Source of the DNA: Nitrosomonas sp.
GTDB taxonomy: Bacteria > Pseudomonadota > Gammaproteobacteria > Burkholderiales > Nitrosomonadaceae
Assembly (NCBI GenBank): GCA_016721865.1
Contig: JADKHF010000003.1
Coordinates: 1-64,000, forward strand
Length of the DNA: 64,000 nt
Direction of reading: 5' to 3'
Below are positions 9,801 through 18,847 of the stretch, piece after piece. Made by a program: the position numbers and the translations under genes. Positions within the stretch are counted from its first letter, which is position 1, and every line of letters begins with the position of its first letter. A model generated the notes under the pieces. The model had not been told where the DNA came from and searched no databases. It worked only from the letters and a program-made list of their open reading frames with translations.

Positions 9801-10374
9801 TGAGATTTTTGCGGGTCTCAATAAGACGCAGGAAAGTTTCCTGTCTTCTTTCCCGATATTGGGAAATTCCTGCTGCTTCCTCCAGAAAACTTCTCAGTTC
9901 CTGGGGTCTTGCCTCAATAATCCGTGAGATCATGCCTTGTTCAATGATTGCATACCCTCGACCTCCGACTCCAGTACCCAGGAAAAGATCGGAAATATCA
10001 CGCCGTCGTACTTGAAGGTTATTGATGTAATAGCTTGAAATACCATCTCGCTGAAGCACGCGTTTAATCGCGATTTCTGCATAACTAGACCATTGCCCGG
10101 TTATTTTGTTTAGGTGATTGTCAAAAACTATTTCAACACTGGCGCGCCCAACAGCTTTCCGGTTATCTGATCCTGCGAAAATAACATCCTGCATGGAATC
10201 ACCGCGTAACGCAGAAGCCTTGGATTCACCCAGAACCCATCGTACCGCATCAATAATATTTGATTTTCCACAACCATTGGGCCCCACGATACCTACTAGA
10301 TCTTGGGATACAGAAATTACAGTTGGATCGACGAATGATTTGAAGCCGGCGAGTTTGATATGAGCTAAGCGCAA
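6832..10374 (-). CDS. smc: Chromosome partition protein SMC (two frameshifts)
   Basis: This encodes a SMC ATPase of about 1,180 residues that compacts and segregates the chromosome. The N-terminal Walker A is GPNGCGKSNIIDAVRWVLGE (near 10280), followed by long coiled coils. The hinge lies near 8400-8700. The C-terminal signature is LLSGGEKALTALALIF (near 7110) and Walker B is LLDEVDAPLDDSN (near 7040). Conserved sequence runs through three frames. The breaks are near 9325, in a GAAAAAG run with one A too many, and near 7095, in a T run with one T too few. The total length is normal, so sequencing indels are likely. The start is a TTG at 10374. zipA follows and queF is divergent. Confidence 0.9.
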
Positions 10375-10468
10375 TTTTTCGTTTACGAGATAAGGCAGTT
10401 ATAATAGAGGAAGCGCGTAGCGCAAACTATTTATTGTAACTGAATTAATTTAAACATGAGCATGAAGA

Positions 10469-10888
10469 ATGACCAGTAAACCTGAGAAGACGCTTGAGAC
10501 ATTTCCAAATTTATTTAGAGAACGGGATTACCATATTCATATGCAGATTCCTGAATTTACCTGCTTGTGCCCAAAGACGGGACAGCCTGATTTTGCAACC
10601 TTAATACTGGACTATATCCCAGATAAAAAATGTGTTGAACTTAAAAGCCTTAAACTTTATGTATGGTCATACCGGGATAAGGGCGTATTTCATGAAGCGG
10701 TTACGAACAAAATTCTCGATGACCTCGTTGCTGCTTTAAAGCCAAGATATATGCGATTAATCGCTCGTTTTTATGTGCGTGGCGGGATTTTTACGAACGT
10801 TACAGTTGATTATCGAAAAGAGGGGTGGCAACCAGAGCCAAGAATTTTACTTCAAGAATTCAATAGTCAATCGAATACTCGAGAGTAA
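10469..10888 (+). CDS. queF: NADPH-dependent 7-cyano-7-deazaguanine reductase
   Basis: A 139-residue type I QueF, the cytoplasmic enzyme that reduces preQ0 to preQ1 in queuosine biosynthesis. The catalytic Cys lies in PEFTCLCPKTGQPDFA (about residue 38-52). The QueF signature is VELKSLKLYVWSYRDKGVFH (about 65-84), and its FHE motif follows. The ATG at 10469 gives the standard length. The gene stands alone, divergent from smc across about 95 bases. Confidence 0.93.
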   Translation: MTSKPEKTLETFPNLFRERDYHIHMQIPEFTCLCPKTGQPDFATLILDYIPDKKCVELKSLKLYVWSYRDKGVFHEAVTNKILDDLVAALKPRYMRLIARFYVRGGIFTNVTVDYRKEGWQPEPRILLQEFNSQSNTRE

Positions 10889-11043
10889 TTCCTAATGTGC
10901 TTTATAAAGTAATATGCATAATACTCTGATACTAAACATTATTTAATTTTTACCTATATTTTTTCATGAAAAAAATAGTTTGCAAAGTTCAGAATTTTAT
11001 ATATCCTGTTAGTCAATATGGATACAAAAAATATTATATATAG

Positions 11044-12333
11044 ATGATTTTAAAAAGAAATGAGTTTTTTGTTTTACTGATATCATTATTTTACTGGACT
11101 TGCGCACTTATACCGTTGGATGCATTTGCCCATAAATTAGTACAAGAAAAAATTCAGTATCATGCAAATTTATGGGATCGCTTACAAAACAGTTTTTCAC
11201 TAGCGCTGCCACCCGATAGTAAAATAATTCATAGAATAGGTGTTTCCTATTCGCAAAATCCAGAACTTTTCAATCGTATTATTGCGAATAGCGAACGGTA
11301 TCTTCATTATATTGTGGAAGAGGTAGAGCGCCGTGGCATGCCGATGGAAATTGCGTTGATACCGTTTATTGAAAGTTCTTACGATCCTCTGATCAAGTCG
11401 AATAGCCAAACTTCAGGTTTGTGGCAATTTCAACCGAAAACTGGACAAATCTTAGGGTTAGTGCAGAATGTTTGGCACGATGATCGTCGTGACATTGTTG
11501 CGTCAACTCAGGCTGCTCTTGATTATCTGCAATATCTTCATCAGAAGTTTGATAATTGGAAGTTGGCCATTGCGGCATACAATTTAGGTGAAGGTACTGT
11601 AAGTAAGGCATTATCTAGGAATATTCACAAAGGCAGGTCAGGCAACTTTTATGATTTAAATCTACCTGTTGATGCAAAACAGTATGTATATAAGCTGTTG
11701 GCGATTAAAGATATAATAGTTAATTCTGGAAAATATGGTTTGCAAATTCGACCAATAGCGAATCGACCGTATTTTGATCAAGTTAAAATTCATGAGCCTA
11801 TCGATACCTCTTTAGTTACCCGCCTTGCAAACATATCCGAAGTTGAATTTAACGCCCTAAATCCGGCTTACAATCGTTATGTTATTAAAGTGCATGATAA
11901 ACCTCGTACTTTATTGTTACCTAAGAGCAATAAGGAGATTTTCTTGAAAAATCTGGAAACTTATCAAGATTCCAGGGTTTCATGGCAAACATATCATGTC
12001 AAAAAAGGTGAGAATATAAATGAAATTGCTGCTCGCCATAGTACTTCCGTAAAGCAACTAAAAACAATTAATGGTATTGCCAGAAATAAAAACATTACCC
12101 TTGGTCAGAAAATATTGGTTCCTCATACGCTAACTGAGACTCAGTCTGATAATATTGCACGAAAGAAGGAACAGTTACAAAATTATCAGTCGAATGTTTA
12201 TGTCGTAAAAAAAGGCGATACTTTGTATGAGATTGCAAAGCGTTATGGTACAACCGTTGATCAAATTAAATCATGGAATGATAGTGATGAGAGCTTATCT
12301 ATTGGTCAGAAACTGGTGATTGTGAAAGGCTAG
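11044..12333 (+). CDS. mltD: Membrane-bound lytic murein transglycosylase D with LysM domains
   Basis: A 429-residue exported protein. An N-terminal signal segment (FFVLLISLFYWTCALIPLDA) is followed by a lytic transglycosylase (SLT) domain with the catalytic Glu in ALIPFIESSYDP (about residue 112), then SGLWQFQPKTGQ and AAYNLGEGTV. Two C-terminal LysM peptidoglycan-binding repeats follow, WQTYHVKKGENINEIAARHS (about 317) and VYVVKKGDTLYEIAKRYGTT (about 383). It cleaves the glycan strands of murein. No clear lipobox is seen, so periplasmic or membrane-anchored placement is inferred. It is a single gene with convergent pepA downstream. Confidence 0.92.
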   Translation: MILKRNEFFVLLISLFYWTCALIPLDAFAHKLVQEKIQYHANLWDRLQNSFSLALPPDSKIIHRIGVSYSQNPELFNRIIANSERYLHYIVEEVERRGMPMEIALIPFIESSYDPLIKSNSQTSGLWQFQPKTGQILGLVQNVWHDDRRDIVASTQAALDYLQYLHQKFDNWKLAIAAYNLGEGTVSKALSRNIHKGRSGNFYDLNLPVDAKQYVYKLLAIKDIIVNSGKYGLQIRPIANRPYFDQVKIHEPIDTSLVTRLANISEVEFNALNPAYNRYVIKVHDKPRTLLLPKSNKEIFLKNLETYQDSRVSWQTYHVKKGENINEIAARHSTSVKQLKTINGIARNKNITLGQKILVPHTLTETQSDNIARKKEQLQNYQSNVYVVKKGDTLYEIAKRYGTTVDQIKSWNDSDESLSIGQKLVIVKG

Positions 12334-12343
12334 CCGCAGTAAA

Positions 12344-13815
12344 TTACTTTATATGATCAGACAAAGTTTTTAGAAATTCAATGGCCCAACTGACGCCGAA
12401 TCCTGTGATTTCACTATCCACTGCGCCCAAGCCATTTTTATGACTGCTGGCGGACAAATCCATATGCAGCCAAGGTGTATCGTTAACAAATCGTCGTAGA
12501 AAACATGCGGCGAGGATATGATCGAATTCTCCACCTAATTCACATTGTTTAATATCTGCAACATTGCTTTCTAGATTTTCTTCATAATCAACGTCCATCG
12601 GGAAAACACAGACCCGCTCACCGCTTTTGTTTCCTGCATAAACAGCTTTTGGGATAGATCGTCGCGATTACTAAAAATACCACTATAACGGGATCCCAAA
12701 GCGGTTTTCATGCTGCCGGTTAAAGTGGCAAAATCGATGATCAGATCTGGCTTCAGTCTGTCTGCCAATGTTAAGGTATCTGCTAAAACCATGCGTCCTT
12801 CAGCATCGGTGTGGATTATTTCAATTGACAATCCATTCAACGCGGAAATGATGTCATTCTGCTTATAAGCATGTGGGCTGATATGATTTTGTGCTATTGC
12901 AAGCCAGCAATCAATTCTGATTGGAATTTCAGCTCGAGTGGCAGCAAGCAAAATACCCAGTGCGACAGCAGAGCCATTCATATCCTCGTGCATGCCCATC
13001 ATATGCCGGGCTGGTTTTAGATTATGACCACCTGTATCGAAACAAATGCCTTTGCCGACAATGGCAACATTTTTATTTTGCGAATGCTGTTTACAATGAT
13101 GTTGCAGATGAACAATGACTGCATCTTCTGAATCGCTGCCTTGTGCGACTGCAACAAAAGCGCCAGCACCAATTTCTTTTAGTTTGCTTAAATCATATTC
13201 CTGATATTTCCAGCCCTCATTCTCAGCCAGTTTCTTGATTTGCTGGCGATAGGTTTTCGGTGTTAGTTCGTTTGCTGGCAATGCGGTTAAGCCGCGTGCT
13301 AAAAAATTTCCTTCAGCCAGCGCACGTTGCAGGGTAAAGTTATCATTATCTTTATAACCATATAAAAATATTTTAGCCAGCGGTTTTTTAACAGGCTTAG
13401 TTTTGCGTACAGGAAGTGCGGCTCCATTGACCCAGGTAGCATACACGGCTAACTCAGAAAAGCTTCTTCGTTGTTGAGTCGTACCATAGACATCGATATG
13501 TATTTCAGCAGGATTCTCCGAGAGTAGTAATTTGAGTGCTTTCCGCATACTGGTTTGTTGAATGAATACAGATTGACTTGTATCTATCATGACCCAAGTA
13601 CATAATTCACCCTTCTCGAGATTTGCACTGACTGGCGTATCAATAAGATCAGTCAATTGCATTTCACGTCGCAATAGCAGTTTTCTTAGCGGTTCTTCAC
13701 CTGTAATATCATATTTTTTAGGGGTTTTTTCTAATATTGGGAGTATTACGAGAATATGTGATGCTTTAATAGATTGATCGATAGGTGATGTATTTTGGAA
13801 AAGTGATGCCAGCAT
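12344..13815 (-). CDS. M17 leucyl aminopeptidase family protein (one frameshift)
   Basis: About 490 residues read across two frames (13815 to about 12600, then to 12344). The C-terminal catalytic domain has the metal-binding Lys/Asp block VGKGICFDTGGHNLK, the MHEDMNGSA stretch, and HTDAEGRMVLADTL, the variant of the M17 signature NTDAEGR. The ending LGGEFDHILAACFLRRF and WLHMDLSASS completes the fold. It is a cytoplasmic dizinc aminopeptidase. The N-terminal domain is divergent from E. coli PepA, so it may belong to the PepB-like or uncharacterised branch. The frameshift is near 12595 (gttttcccga region). The start is ATG at 13815. Confidence 0.87.
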
Positions 13816-13984
13816 TGAAAGCTTTCCTGTTGAATATTATTTTTTTAATGACAATTCTAGACGTCATTGCATGAAGGTGGCGATTAATAAACTTGTTATT
13901 ATATACACCTAATTTGCATTATGGCTGAGATAGCCTGAAGCGGATGGACTATATTCAGATTTTAATGAGGAGTTTCAACTAAGG

Positions 13985-14779
13985 ATGCGCCAATATCTTG
14001 AGTTAATGCAGCATGTTATGAATCATGGGCATCAGAAATCAGATCGAACGGGTACCGGGACACTTTCAATTTTCGGCTATCAAATGCGCTTTAACTTGGC
14101 AGATGGTTTTCCATTGGTGACAACCAAGAAATGCCATTTGAAATCTATTATTCACGAATTATTGTGGTTCTTGCAAGGCGATACGAATATCGATTATCTC
14201 CACGAGAAAGGTGTGTCCATATGGGATGAGTGGGCTGATTCGAATGGTGATCTTGGCCCGATATATGGGCATCAATGGCGATGCTGGACAACAGCAGATG
14301 GACAACATGTCGATCAACTTAAGCAAGTTATCGAACAGATAAAGAATAAACCCGATTCACGGCGCATGCTTGTTTCTTCCTGGAATGTTGGGGATCTGCA
14401 TAAAATGCGATTACCCCCGTGTCATGCATTTTTCCAGTTTTATGTGGCGGACAATCGTTTATCGTGTCAACTTTATCAACGCAGTGCGGATATTTTTCTC
14501 GGAATTCCTTTTAATATCGCATCGTATGCGTTGCTTACATTAATGATCGCACAAGTATGCAACCTTGATGCCGGGGAATTTGTGCATACCTTAGGTGACG
14601 CGCATCTTTATCTGAATCATCTGGATCAAGCTCATGAGCAGTTAAAGCGAGAGCCGCGGCCCTTGCCCATCATGCAATTAAATAAAGATATTAAAGAGAT
14701 ACTGGATTTTAAATATGAAGATTTTACTCTGGTGAATTATGATCCCTATCCGGCTATTAAGGCGCCAGTAGCCGTATGA
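13985..14779 (+). CDS. thyA: Thymidylate synthase
   Basis: 264 residues, the length of E. coli-type ThyA. The catalytic Cys is in LPPCHAFFQFYVADN (about residue 146). The dUMP-binding block is QRSADIFLGIPFNIASYALL (about 165-185), and the GPIYGHQWR motif is near residue 92. It methylates dUMP to dTMP using methylene-THF. It overlaps folA by four bases (ATGA), so dihydrofolate produced here is recycled by the next gene product. A GAGG ribosome-binding site precedes the ATG. Confidence 0.96.
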   Translation: MRQYLELMQHVMNHGHQKSDRTGTGTLSIFGYQMRFNLADGFPLVTTKKCHLKSIIHELLWFLQGDTNIDYLHEKGVSIWDEWADSNGDLGPIYGHQWRCWTTADGQHVDQLKQVIEQIKNKPDSRRMLVSSWNVGDLHKMRLPPCHAFFQFYVADNRLSCQLYQRSADIFLGIPFNIASYALLTLMIAQVCNLDAGEFVHTLGDAHLYLNHLDQAHEQLKREPRPLPIMQLNKDIKEILDFKYEDFTLVNYDPYPAIKAPVAV

Positions 14780-15294
14780 TGTCACCTCGTTTGGCTATAT
14801 TGGTAGCAATGGCGAGAAACCGTGTGATTGGCTGGAATAATAAATTACCATGGCATTTACCGGCCGATTTGAAGCATTTCAAGTTCCTGACGATGGGGCA
14901 AACCATTGTGATGGGACGCAAAACGTACGAATCTATTGGTAAGCCTTTGCCCGGTAGAACTAATATTATCATCACGCGTCAAGCAGGATATGAAGTGCCC
15001 GGAGCGATTGTGGTTAGCTCGATTGACAACGCGCTTCTGATCTGTGAAGAAAACAGCGCAATCAATGGGGAACATTTTATCATTGGCGGCGAAAAAATTT
15101 ACCGGCAAACACTTGAAATTTGCCAGCGCATGTATATTACCGAGATACAGAGAGATTTTGAGGGAGATGTTTTCTTTCCGGAATTTGATCCGAACGAGTG
15201 GGAAGAAACGCAACGTGATAAGCAGATTTCGGAAAACGATGCCAATCTGGAATACCATTTTGTCGTCCTTGACCGTAAAGTAAGCACGATATGA
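14776..15294 (+). CDS. folA: Dihydrofolate reductase
   Basis: 172 residues of the FolA family. It contains ILVAMARNRVIGWNNKLPWH (N-terminal strand and folate/NADPH Met20-type loop), VMGRKTYESIGKPLPGRTNI (NADPH-binding) and FIIGGEKIYRQTL. It reduces dihydrofolate to tetrahydrofolate. It is translationally coupled to thyA through an ATGA overlap, the usual folate-cycle pair. Confidence 0.95.
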   Translation: MMSPRLAILVAMARNRVIGWNNKLPWHLPADLKHFKFLTMGQTIVMGRKTYESIGKPLPGRTNIIITRQAGYEVPGAIVVSSIDNALLICEENSAINGEHFIIGGEKIYRQTLEICQRMYITEIQRDFEGDVFFPEFDPNEWEETQRDKQISENDANLEYHFVVLDRKVSTI

Positions 15295-15341
15295 ATGTTG
15301 CTTTGAAGTTTTTCTGTACCGTTAAACGTAAAAATCAAAGA

Positions 15342-15380
15342 TAACAATGGCGAAGTGCGCTGAGCTACTTCACCATTGTT
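15342..15380. terminator. Bidirectional hairpin between folA and ornithine decarboxylase gene
   Basis: An inverted repeat aacaatggcgaagt ... acttcaccattgtt (one mismatch) lies between two convergent genes. The poly-U run is weak on both strands, so termination is plausible but unproven. Confidence 0.55.
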
Positions 15381-15420
15381 ATGAAAGACTGACAATCGAT
15401 GGGTTATTAATAACGAATAC

Positions 15421-16596
15421 TTATATCACTTTCACATCGGGTAAAGGAAACCCATTAAAATTACTGGCGTAGGCAGTCGTATAAGCGCCCGCGTTGGGTA
15501 TATAAATGAAATCGCCTTCCTGTATATCGTTGGGTAGCATGAGATCATGCATCAGAATATCCACCGAATCACAAGTTGGACCGGCGACAGACCAAGGGAT
15601 ATTGCTACCTTTTCGATCAGTCAGGATTTCGTAGCGCAATCCTTCAGTAATTTCTATGACACCGCCAAACATGCCTGCATCCCAATACATCCATCGTTTC
15701 CCATTTCGGGTTGCTGTACCCACCACTCGACAAACAAAATAGGCCGAATCGGATACTAAGTAACGGCCAGGTTCAGCCATAATGCTGACATTGTCTGGTA
15801 AATCAGCAATAGCATCGTTAATGACTTCAGCAATGATTTCAATCGAAGGAATTGGTTTGGTATGGCGAACCGGGTAACCGCCCCCAATATTAAGTAGCCG
15901 AGGATTTAAACCCGCTAGTTGCATATCAGCAAAAACTTTTTTGGCACGTTCAATGCCTACCCGCCAATTCTGAGGATTGCGGCACTGTGAGCCGACATGA
16001 AAAGTAACGCCAGCCAGATCTGCATTAAGCTTTGCAGCTTCCTGAATGATTTCATTAATGTCAGCAAGGTGCGTTCCGAATTTCCCCGCTAATGGCCAAT
16101 CACTACCGATATTCGGTGTGTCGATGCGTAAATACATCTTGGCATCTGGTTTGACACTGGCGATTTTTCGCAATTCTTCAATACTGTCAAGTACGTACCA
16201 TTCAACACCTTTCTTAGCTGCATATTCAAGGTAAGCTCGGGATTTCATCGGGTTGCTATAAAATATTTCAGCAGCCGATACGCCCAGCTTTAGTAACAGA
16301 TCAAGCTCTGCAATCGAAGCAATCTCAAAACCAGCGCTTTCTTCAATGAGTGTTTTCAGTACACGCTCATCGGGATTGGCTTTAACTGCATAATGCGGAT
16401 GAACTCGTGGCATGGCAGCTTTAAAGCGCCGGGTTTTTTGCCGGACAATGTTGCGGTCAATCAGTAAAAAAGGGCGTTGATAGTCTTTCTTCAGTTCATT
16501 CTGAACGTGCTTAAAATTCAGACTATTTTCAGGATGGGTATCAAACAGGACTTCAGATTGATCGGATTTCTGAAGTGTAGAGGGAAATATATGCAT
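15421..16596 (-). CDS. Ornithine decarboxylase, PLP-dependent (fold III)
   Basis: A 391-residue alanine-racemase-fold decarboxylase. The PLP lysine lies in HYAVKANPDERVL (about residue 71). The phosphate-binding stretch is LLNIGGGYPV. MAEPGRYLV contributes the PLP-contacting Glu. The substrate-side Cys motif is GPTCDSVDI, characteristic of eukaryotic-type ornithine decarboxylases. It makes putrescine in the cytoplasm, the entry to polyamine synthesis. A lysine/ornithine dual specificity cannot be excluded. The ATG at 16596 has AAAGGAAAA upstream. A 21-codon open frame with a strong ribosome-binding site lies 22 bases upstream (16619-16684), suggesting translational control. Confidence 0.88.
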   Translation of the reverse strand: MHIFPSTLQKSDQSEVLFDTHPENSLNFKHVQNELKKDYQRPFLLIDRNIVRQKTRRFKAAMPRVHPHYAVKANPDERVLKTLIEESAGFEIASIAELDLLLKLGVSAAEIFYSNPMKSRAYLEYAAKKGVEWYVLDSIEELRKIASVKPDAKMYLRIDTPNIGSDWPLAGKFGTHLADINEIIQEAAKLNADLAGVTFHVGSQCRNPQNWRVGIERAKKVFADMQLAGLNPRLLNIGGGYPVRHTKPIPSIEIIAEVINDAIADLPDNVSIMAEPGRYLVSDSAYFVCRVVGTATRNGKRWMYWDAGMFGGVIEITEGLRYEILTDRKGSNIPWSVAGPTCDSVDILMHDLMLPNDIQEGDFIYIPNAGAYTTAYASNFNGFPLPDVKVI

Positions 16597-16618
16597 GAGT
16601 GTTTTCCTTTAAAAATGG

Positions 16619-16684
16619 CTACGTAACAGGAATATGAACGTTGACTAAGTCAACCGCAGAAAAAAAGTTTTTGATAGTTTTCAT
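16619..16684 (-). CDS. Putative 21-residue leader peptide of ornithine decarboxylase
   Basis: On the minus strand, AAGGAGGTCATC is followed by ATG at 16684 and an open frame of 21 codons ending in TAG at 16619, starting MKTIKNFFSAVDLV and ending with Pro-Val-Thr. The ribosome-binding site is far stronger than that of the decarboxylase 22 bases downstream. The codons for Val-Asp-Leu-Val-Asn contain a self-complementary GTTGACTTAGTCAAC hairpin. Polyamine or ornithine-sensing upstream peptides are known for other decarboxylases (for example speFL in E. coli). The role here is inferred only from position and signals. Confidence 0.55.
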   Translation of the reverse strand: MKTIKNFFSAVDLVNVHIPVT

Positions 16685-16799
16685 GATGACCTCCTTATCG
16701 GTAAGTTTGCTTGTTTTGAATTTGCACGCATTATAGTCTGCATTTCAGGCAAATCAAGTATTTTTTTATATAGAAATTAATTTTCATGGAGCGCAACTT

Positions 16800-16892
16800 A
16801 TGTATTTTAAAACAACATATTATGCGATTGCTGTTTATGCGGGACAAGACGGGCATTTTGCAAAAAAGTTTAGGCAATTCATTTTCAACTGA
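16800..16892 (+). CDS. Possible 30-residue small protein
   Basis: A short plus-strand frame, MYFKTTYYAIAVYAGQDGHF and ten more residues, is preceded by a GGAG-type site (catggagcgcaactt). It lies in the 278-base gap between the decarboxylase leader and the TIGR03790 gene. I recognise no family. It may be chance. Confidence 0.25.
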   Translation: MYFKTTYYAIAVYAGQDGHFAKKFRQFIFN

Positions 16893-16962
16893 TGGCTGAT
16901 TTCAACACCCTGATACATGGCCTATTTTATTTGTTTAGATGATTGTGTTTCCTCGCGATAGA

Positions 16963-18228
16963 TCAATTCCACTGCAACTTCAAATTCAAATAACCATCTG
17001 TCTTTTCATTAAATCTGAAATAAATAAGATTTTTTCCTCGGCGGATAGGCTGTTGCCTGGAATGAGGTTTGAATGGCCCAGCGGCAGAAAGTGATTTCTC
17101 AATTCTCAGCCGCCCTGCGCGGGGTGAGAAAATCGTCAATTCATAGCGGCCGTGGCTGATTTCCCGTAATAATGGAGCAAATGGCTTAGCCAGCGGCTCA
17201 CCAATGAATACACCTTGTCCCGGCCAGGCTACACTTTTCCAATAGGCTTCAATAGCGCTGGCACCCAATGCATAATGAAACATGGCAACCGCGGGTGATG
17301 GAAATTTCTGTGGGTAGCTGCAAGGTTCGACAACCGTGCCATAACTTGCTGTGGCGCCGGCCTCCAGCCAACGCAAGCTGCTCATCTGGGAAGAATCGGT
17401 CAGTTTGCCACCGGCCGATGTTAAATGATCTGCTAATGCACCGGGAAGAAAGGCAAGTGTTTCCAGCATCGGTACCTGAATCGATCCGGTAAAGTAAAAA
17501 AGCACATCTTGACGATCCAAAATGTAATCGGTTTCAAGTATCTGTAGAGAAAAAACGCCGTCCAGATCTTTTGCAGTTTGCGCATAATTCATTGCTCGAG
17601 TATTACGCGCTTTATCTGAGGTGCTTAATAAATAAGCGTGGCCATTTGGGAAACTGTGGTCTGATGCAATGCCCCGGCCTATCAACGCGCTAACTTGTTC
17701 AAAGGTTACCCCAGCCAGCATCATGGCGGGTCGCAGCTGATGATCTTTGGCCGGATATCGGCTTTGCGAATTGAAGTAGGGACTGGGTGCTGTCGGCGTA
17801 CATTCTGTGGAACAGAATTTTTCGTTAAAACCAAAGGCCAGTGCGGAAGTCAGCGACATACAATCTACCCGATAGGGATTGGTCCAGGCAACTGCGTAAG
17901 CCTGCACATGATCGGGAGTAAGCTGATCAATCGTTGTTTTTAATTGTTGAAATTCCTGGCGTGTCATGACACTGCGTCCAGAGGGGAAACGCAGATGAAT
18001 TATATTGATTTCCGGGATATGCCGTGCTTGCTGGTAGTAGCTAGCAACTTGCCGGGATAAGGGATCGTCATCATTGACAAGGACAGCAATATCTTCCGGC
18101 ATAAATCCGGTATGGGGTAAAGAGATTCGCTTTTGTGCTTCCACAGAAAAAGCAGCAGAAAACAGAATAAGCGCTAAAAGAATGGGAAGTTGTCTGATCA
18201 GCTTTAAACTTTCTCGTGTCAACATCAT
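16963..18228 (-). CDS. TIGR03790 family exported protein
   Basis: 421 residues with an N-terminal signal peptide (LPILLALILFSAAFSVEA) and the family opening PEDIAVLVNDDDPLSRQVAS plus YYQQARHIPEINIIHLRFP. The function is unknown. From memory, TIGR03790 is restricted to genomes that carry exosortase/PEP-CTERM protein sorting, and this window indeed encodes a PEP-CTERM protein at 54.2 kb. The gene follows dcd on the same strand, with a gap of about 40 bases. It is predicted to be periplasmic or surface-located. Confidence 0.8.
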   Translation of the reverse strand: MMLTRESLKLIRQLPILLALILFSAAFSVEAQKRISLPHTGFMPEDIAVLVNDDDPLSRQVASYYQQARHIPEINIIHLRFPSGRSVMTRQEFQQLKTTIDQLTPDHVQAYAVAWTNPYRVDCMSLTSALAFGFNEKFCSTECTPTAPSPYFNSQSRYPAKDHQLRPAMMLAGVTFEQVSALIGRGIASDHSFPNGHAYLLSTSDKARNTRAMNYAQTAKDLDGVFSLQILETDYILDRQDVLFYFTGSIQVPMLETLAFLPGALADHLTSAGGKLTDSSQMSSLRWLEAGATASYGTVVEPCSYPQKFPSPAVAMFHYALGASAIEAYWKSVAWPGQGVFIGEPLAKPFAPLLREISHGRYELTIFSPRAGRLRIEKSLSAAGPFKPHSRQQPIRRGKNLIYFRFNEKTDGYLNLKLQWN

Positions 18229-18267
18229 AAATGATTCTCACACATCAGTTATCAAACTTTCATTGCT

Positions 18268-18834
18268 TCAAATTTTTGGCAATGTGACACCGTGCTGTCC
18301 TTGGTATTTGCCGCCTCGATCCTTGTAAGAAGTTTCACAGACTTCATCCGATTCAAAGAAAATAACTTGCGCGACGCCTTCGTTGGCATAAATTTTAGCG
18401 GGCAGGGGGGTTGTGTTGGAAAACTCCAAAGTGACATATCCTTCCCATTCCGGTTCAAATGGGGTGACATTGACGATAATGCCGCAGCGGGCATACGTTG
18501 ATTTGCCCAAACAAATTGTCAGCACATTACGCGGGATACGAAAATACTCAACGGTGCGGGCCAGCGCAAATGAATTGGGTGGAATGATACACACATCACT
18601 TTTGACATCAACGAATGAATTGGAGTCAAAATTCTTCGGATCGACAATGGTGGAATTAATATTGGTGAATAACTTGAATTCATCCGAGCACCGGATATCG
18701 TAGCCATAGCTTGAAGTGCCATAGGAAACAATCCGCTGGTCGTTTTTCTGACGGATCTGATCGGGTTCAAAGGGTTCAATCATGCCATACGTTTGCGCCA
18801 TGTGGCGTATCCACTTATCTGATTTAATCGTCAT
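18268..18834 (-). CDS. dcd: dCTP deaminase
   Basis: 188 residues of the trimeric dUTPase/dCTP-deaminase fold. SYGYDIRCSDEFKLF is near residue 40-54, ALARTVEYFRIPRNV is mid-protein, and the catalytic-Glu block is EPEWEGYVTLEFSNTTPLP (about residue 127-145). It converts dCTP to dUTP, which supplies dUMP for ThyA in the same window. The gene lies 13 bases downstream of apbC, so the two are probably co-transcribed. Confidence 0.95.
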   Translation of the reverse strand: MTIKSDKWIRHMAQTYGMIEPFEPDQIRQKNDQRIVSYGTSSYGYDIRCSDEFKLFTNINSTIVDPKNFDSNSFVDVKSDVCIIPPNSFALARTVEYFRIPRNVLTICLGKSTYARCGIIVNVTPFEPEWEGYVTLEFSNTTPLPAKIYANEGVAQVIFFESDEVCETSYKDRGGKYQGQHGVTLPKI

Positions 18835-18847
18835 TTCTTAGTTGTTC

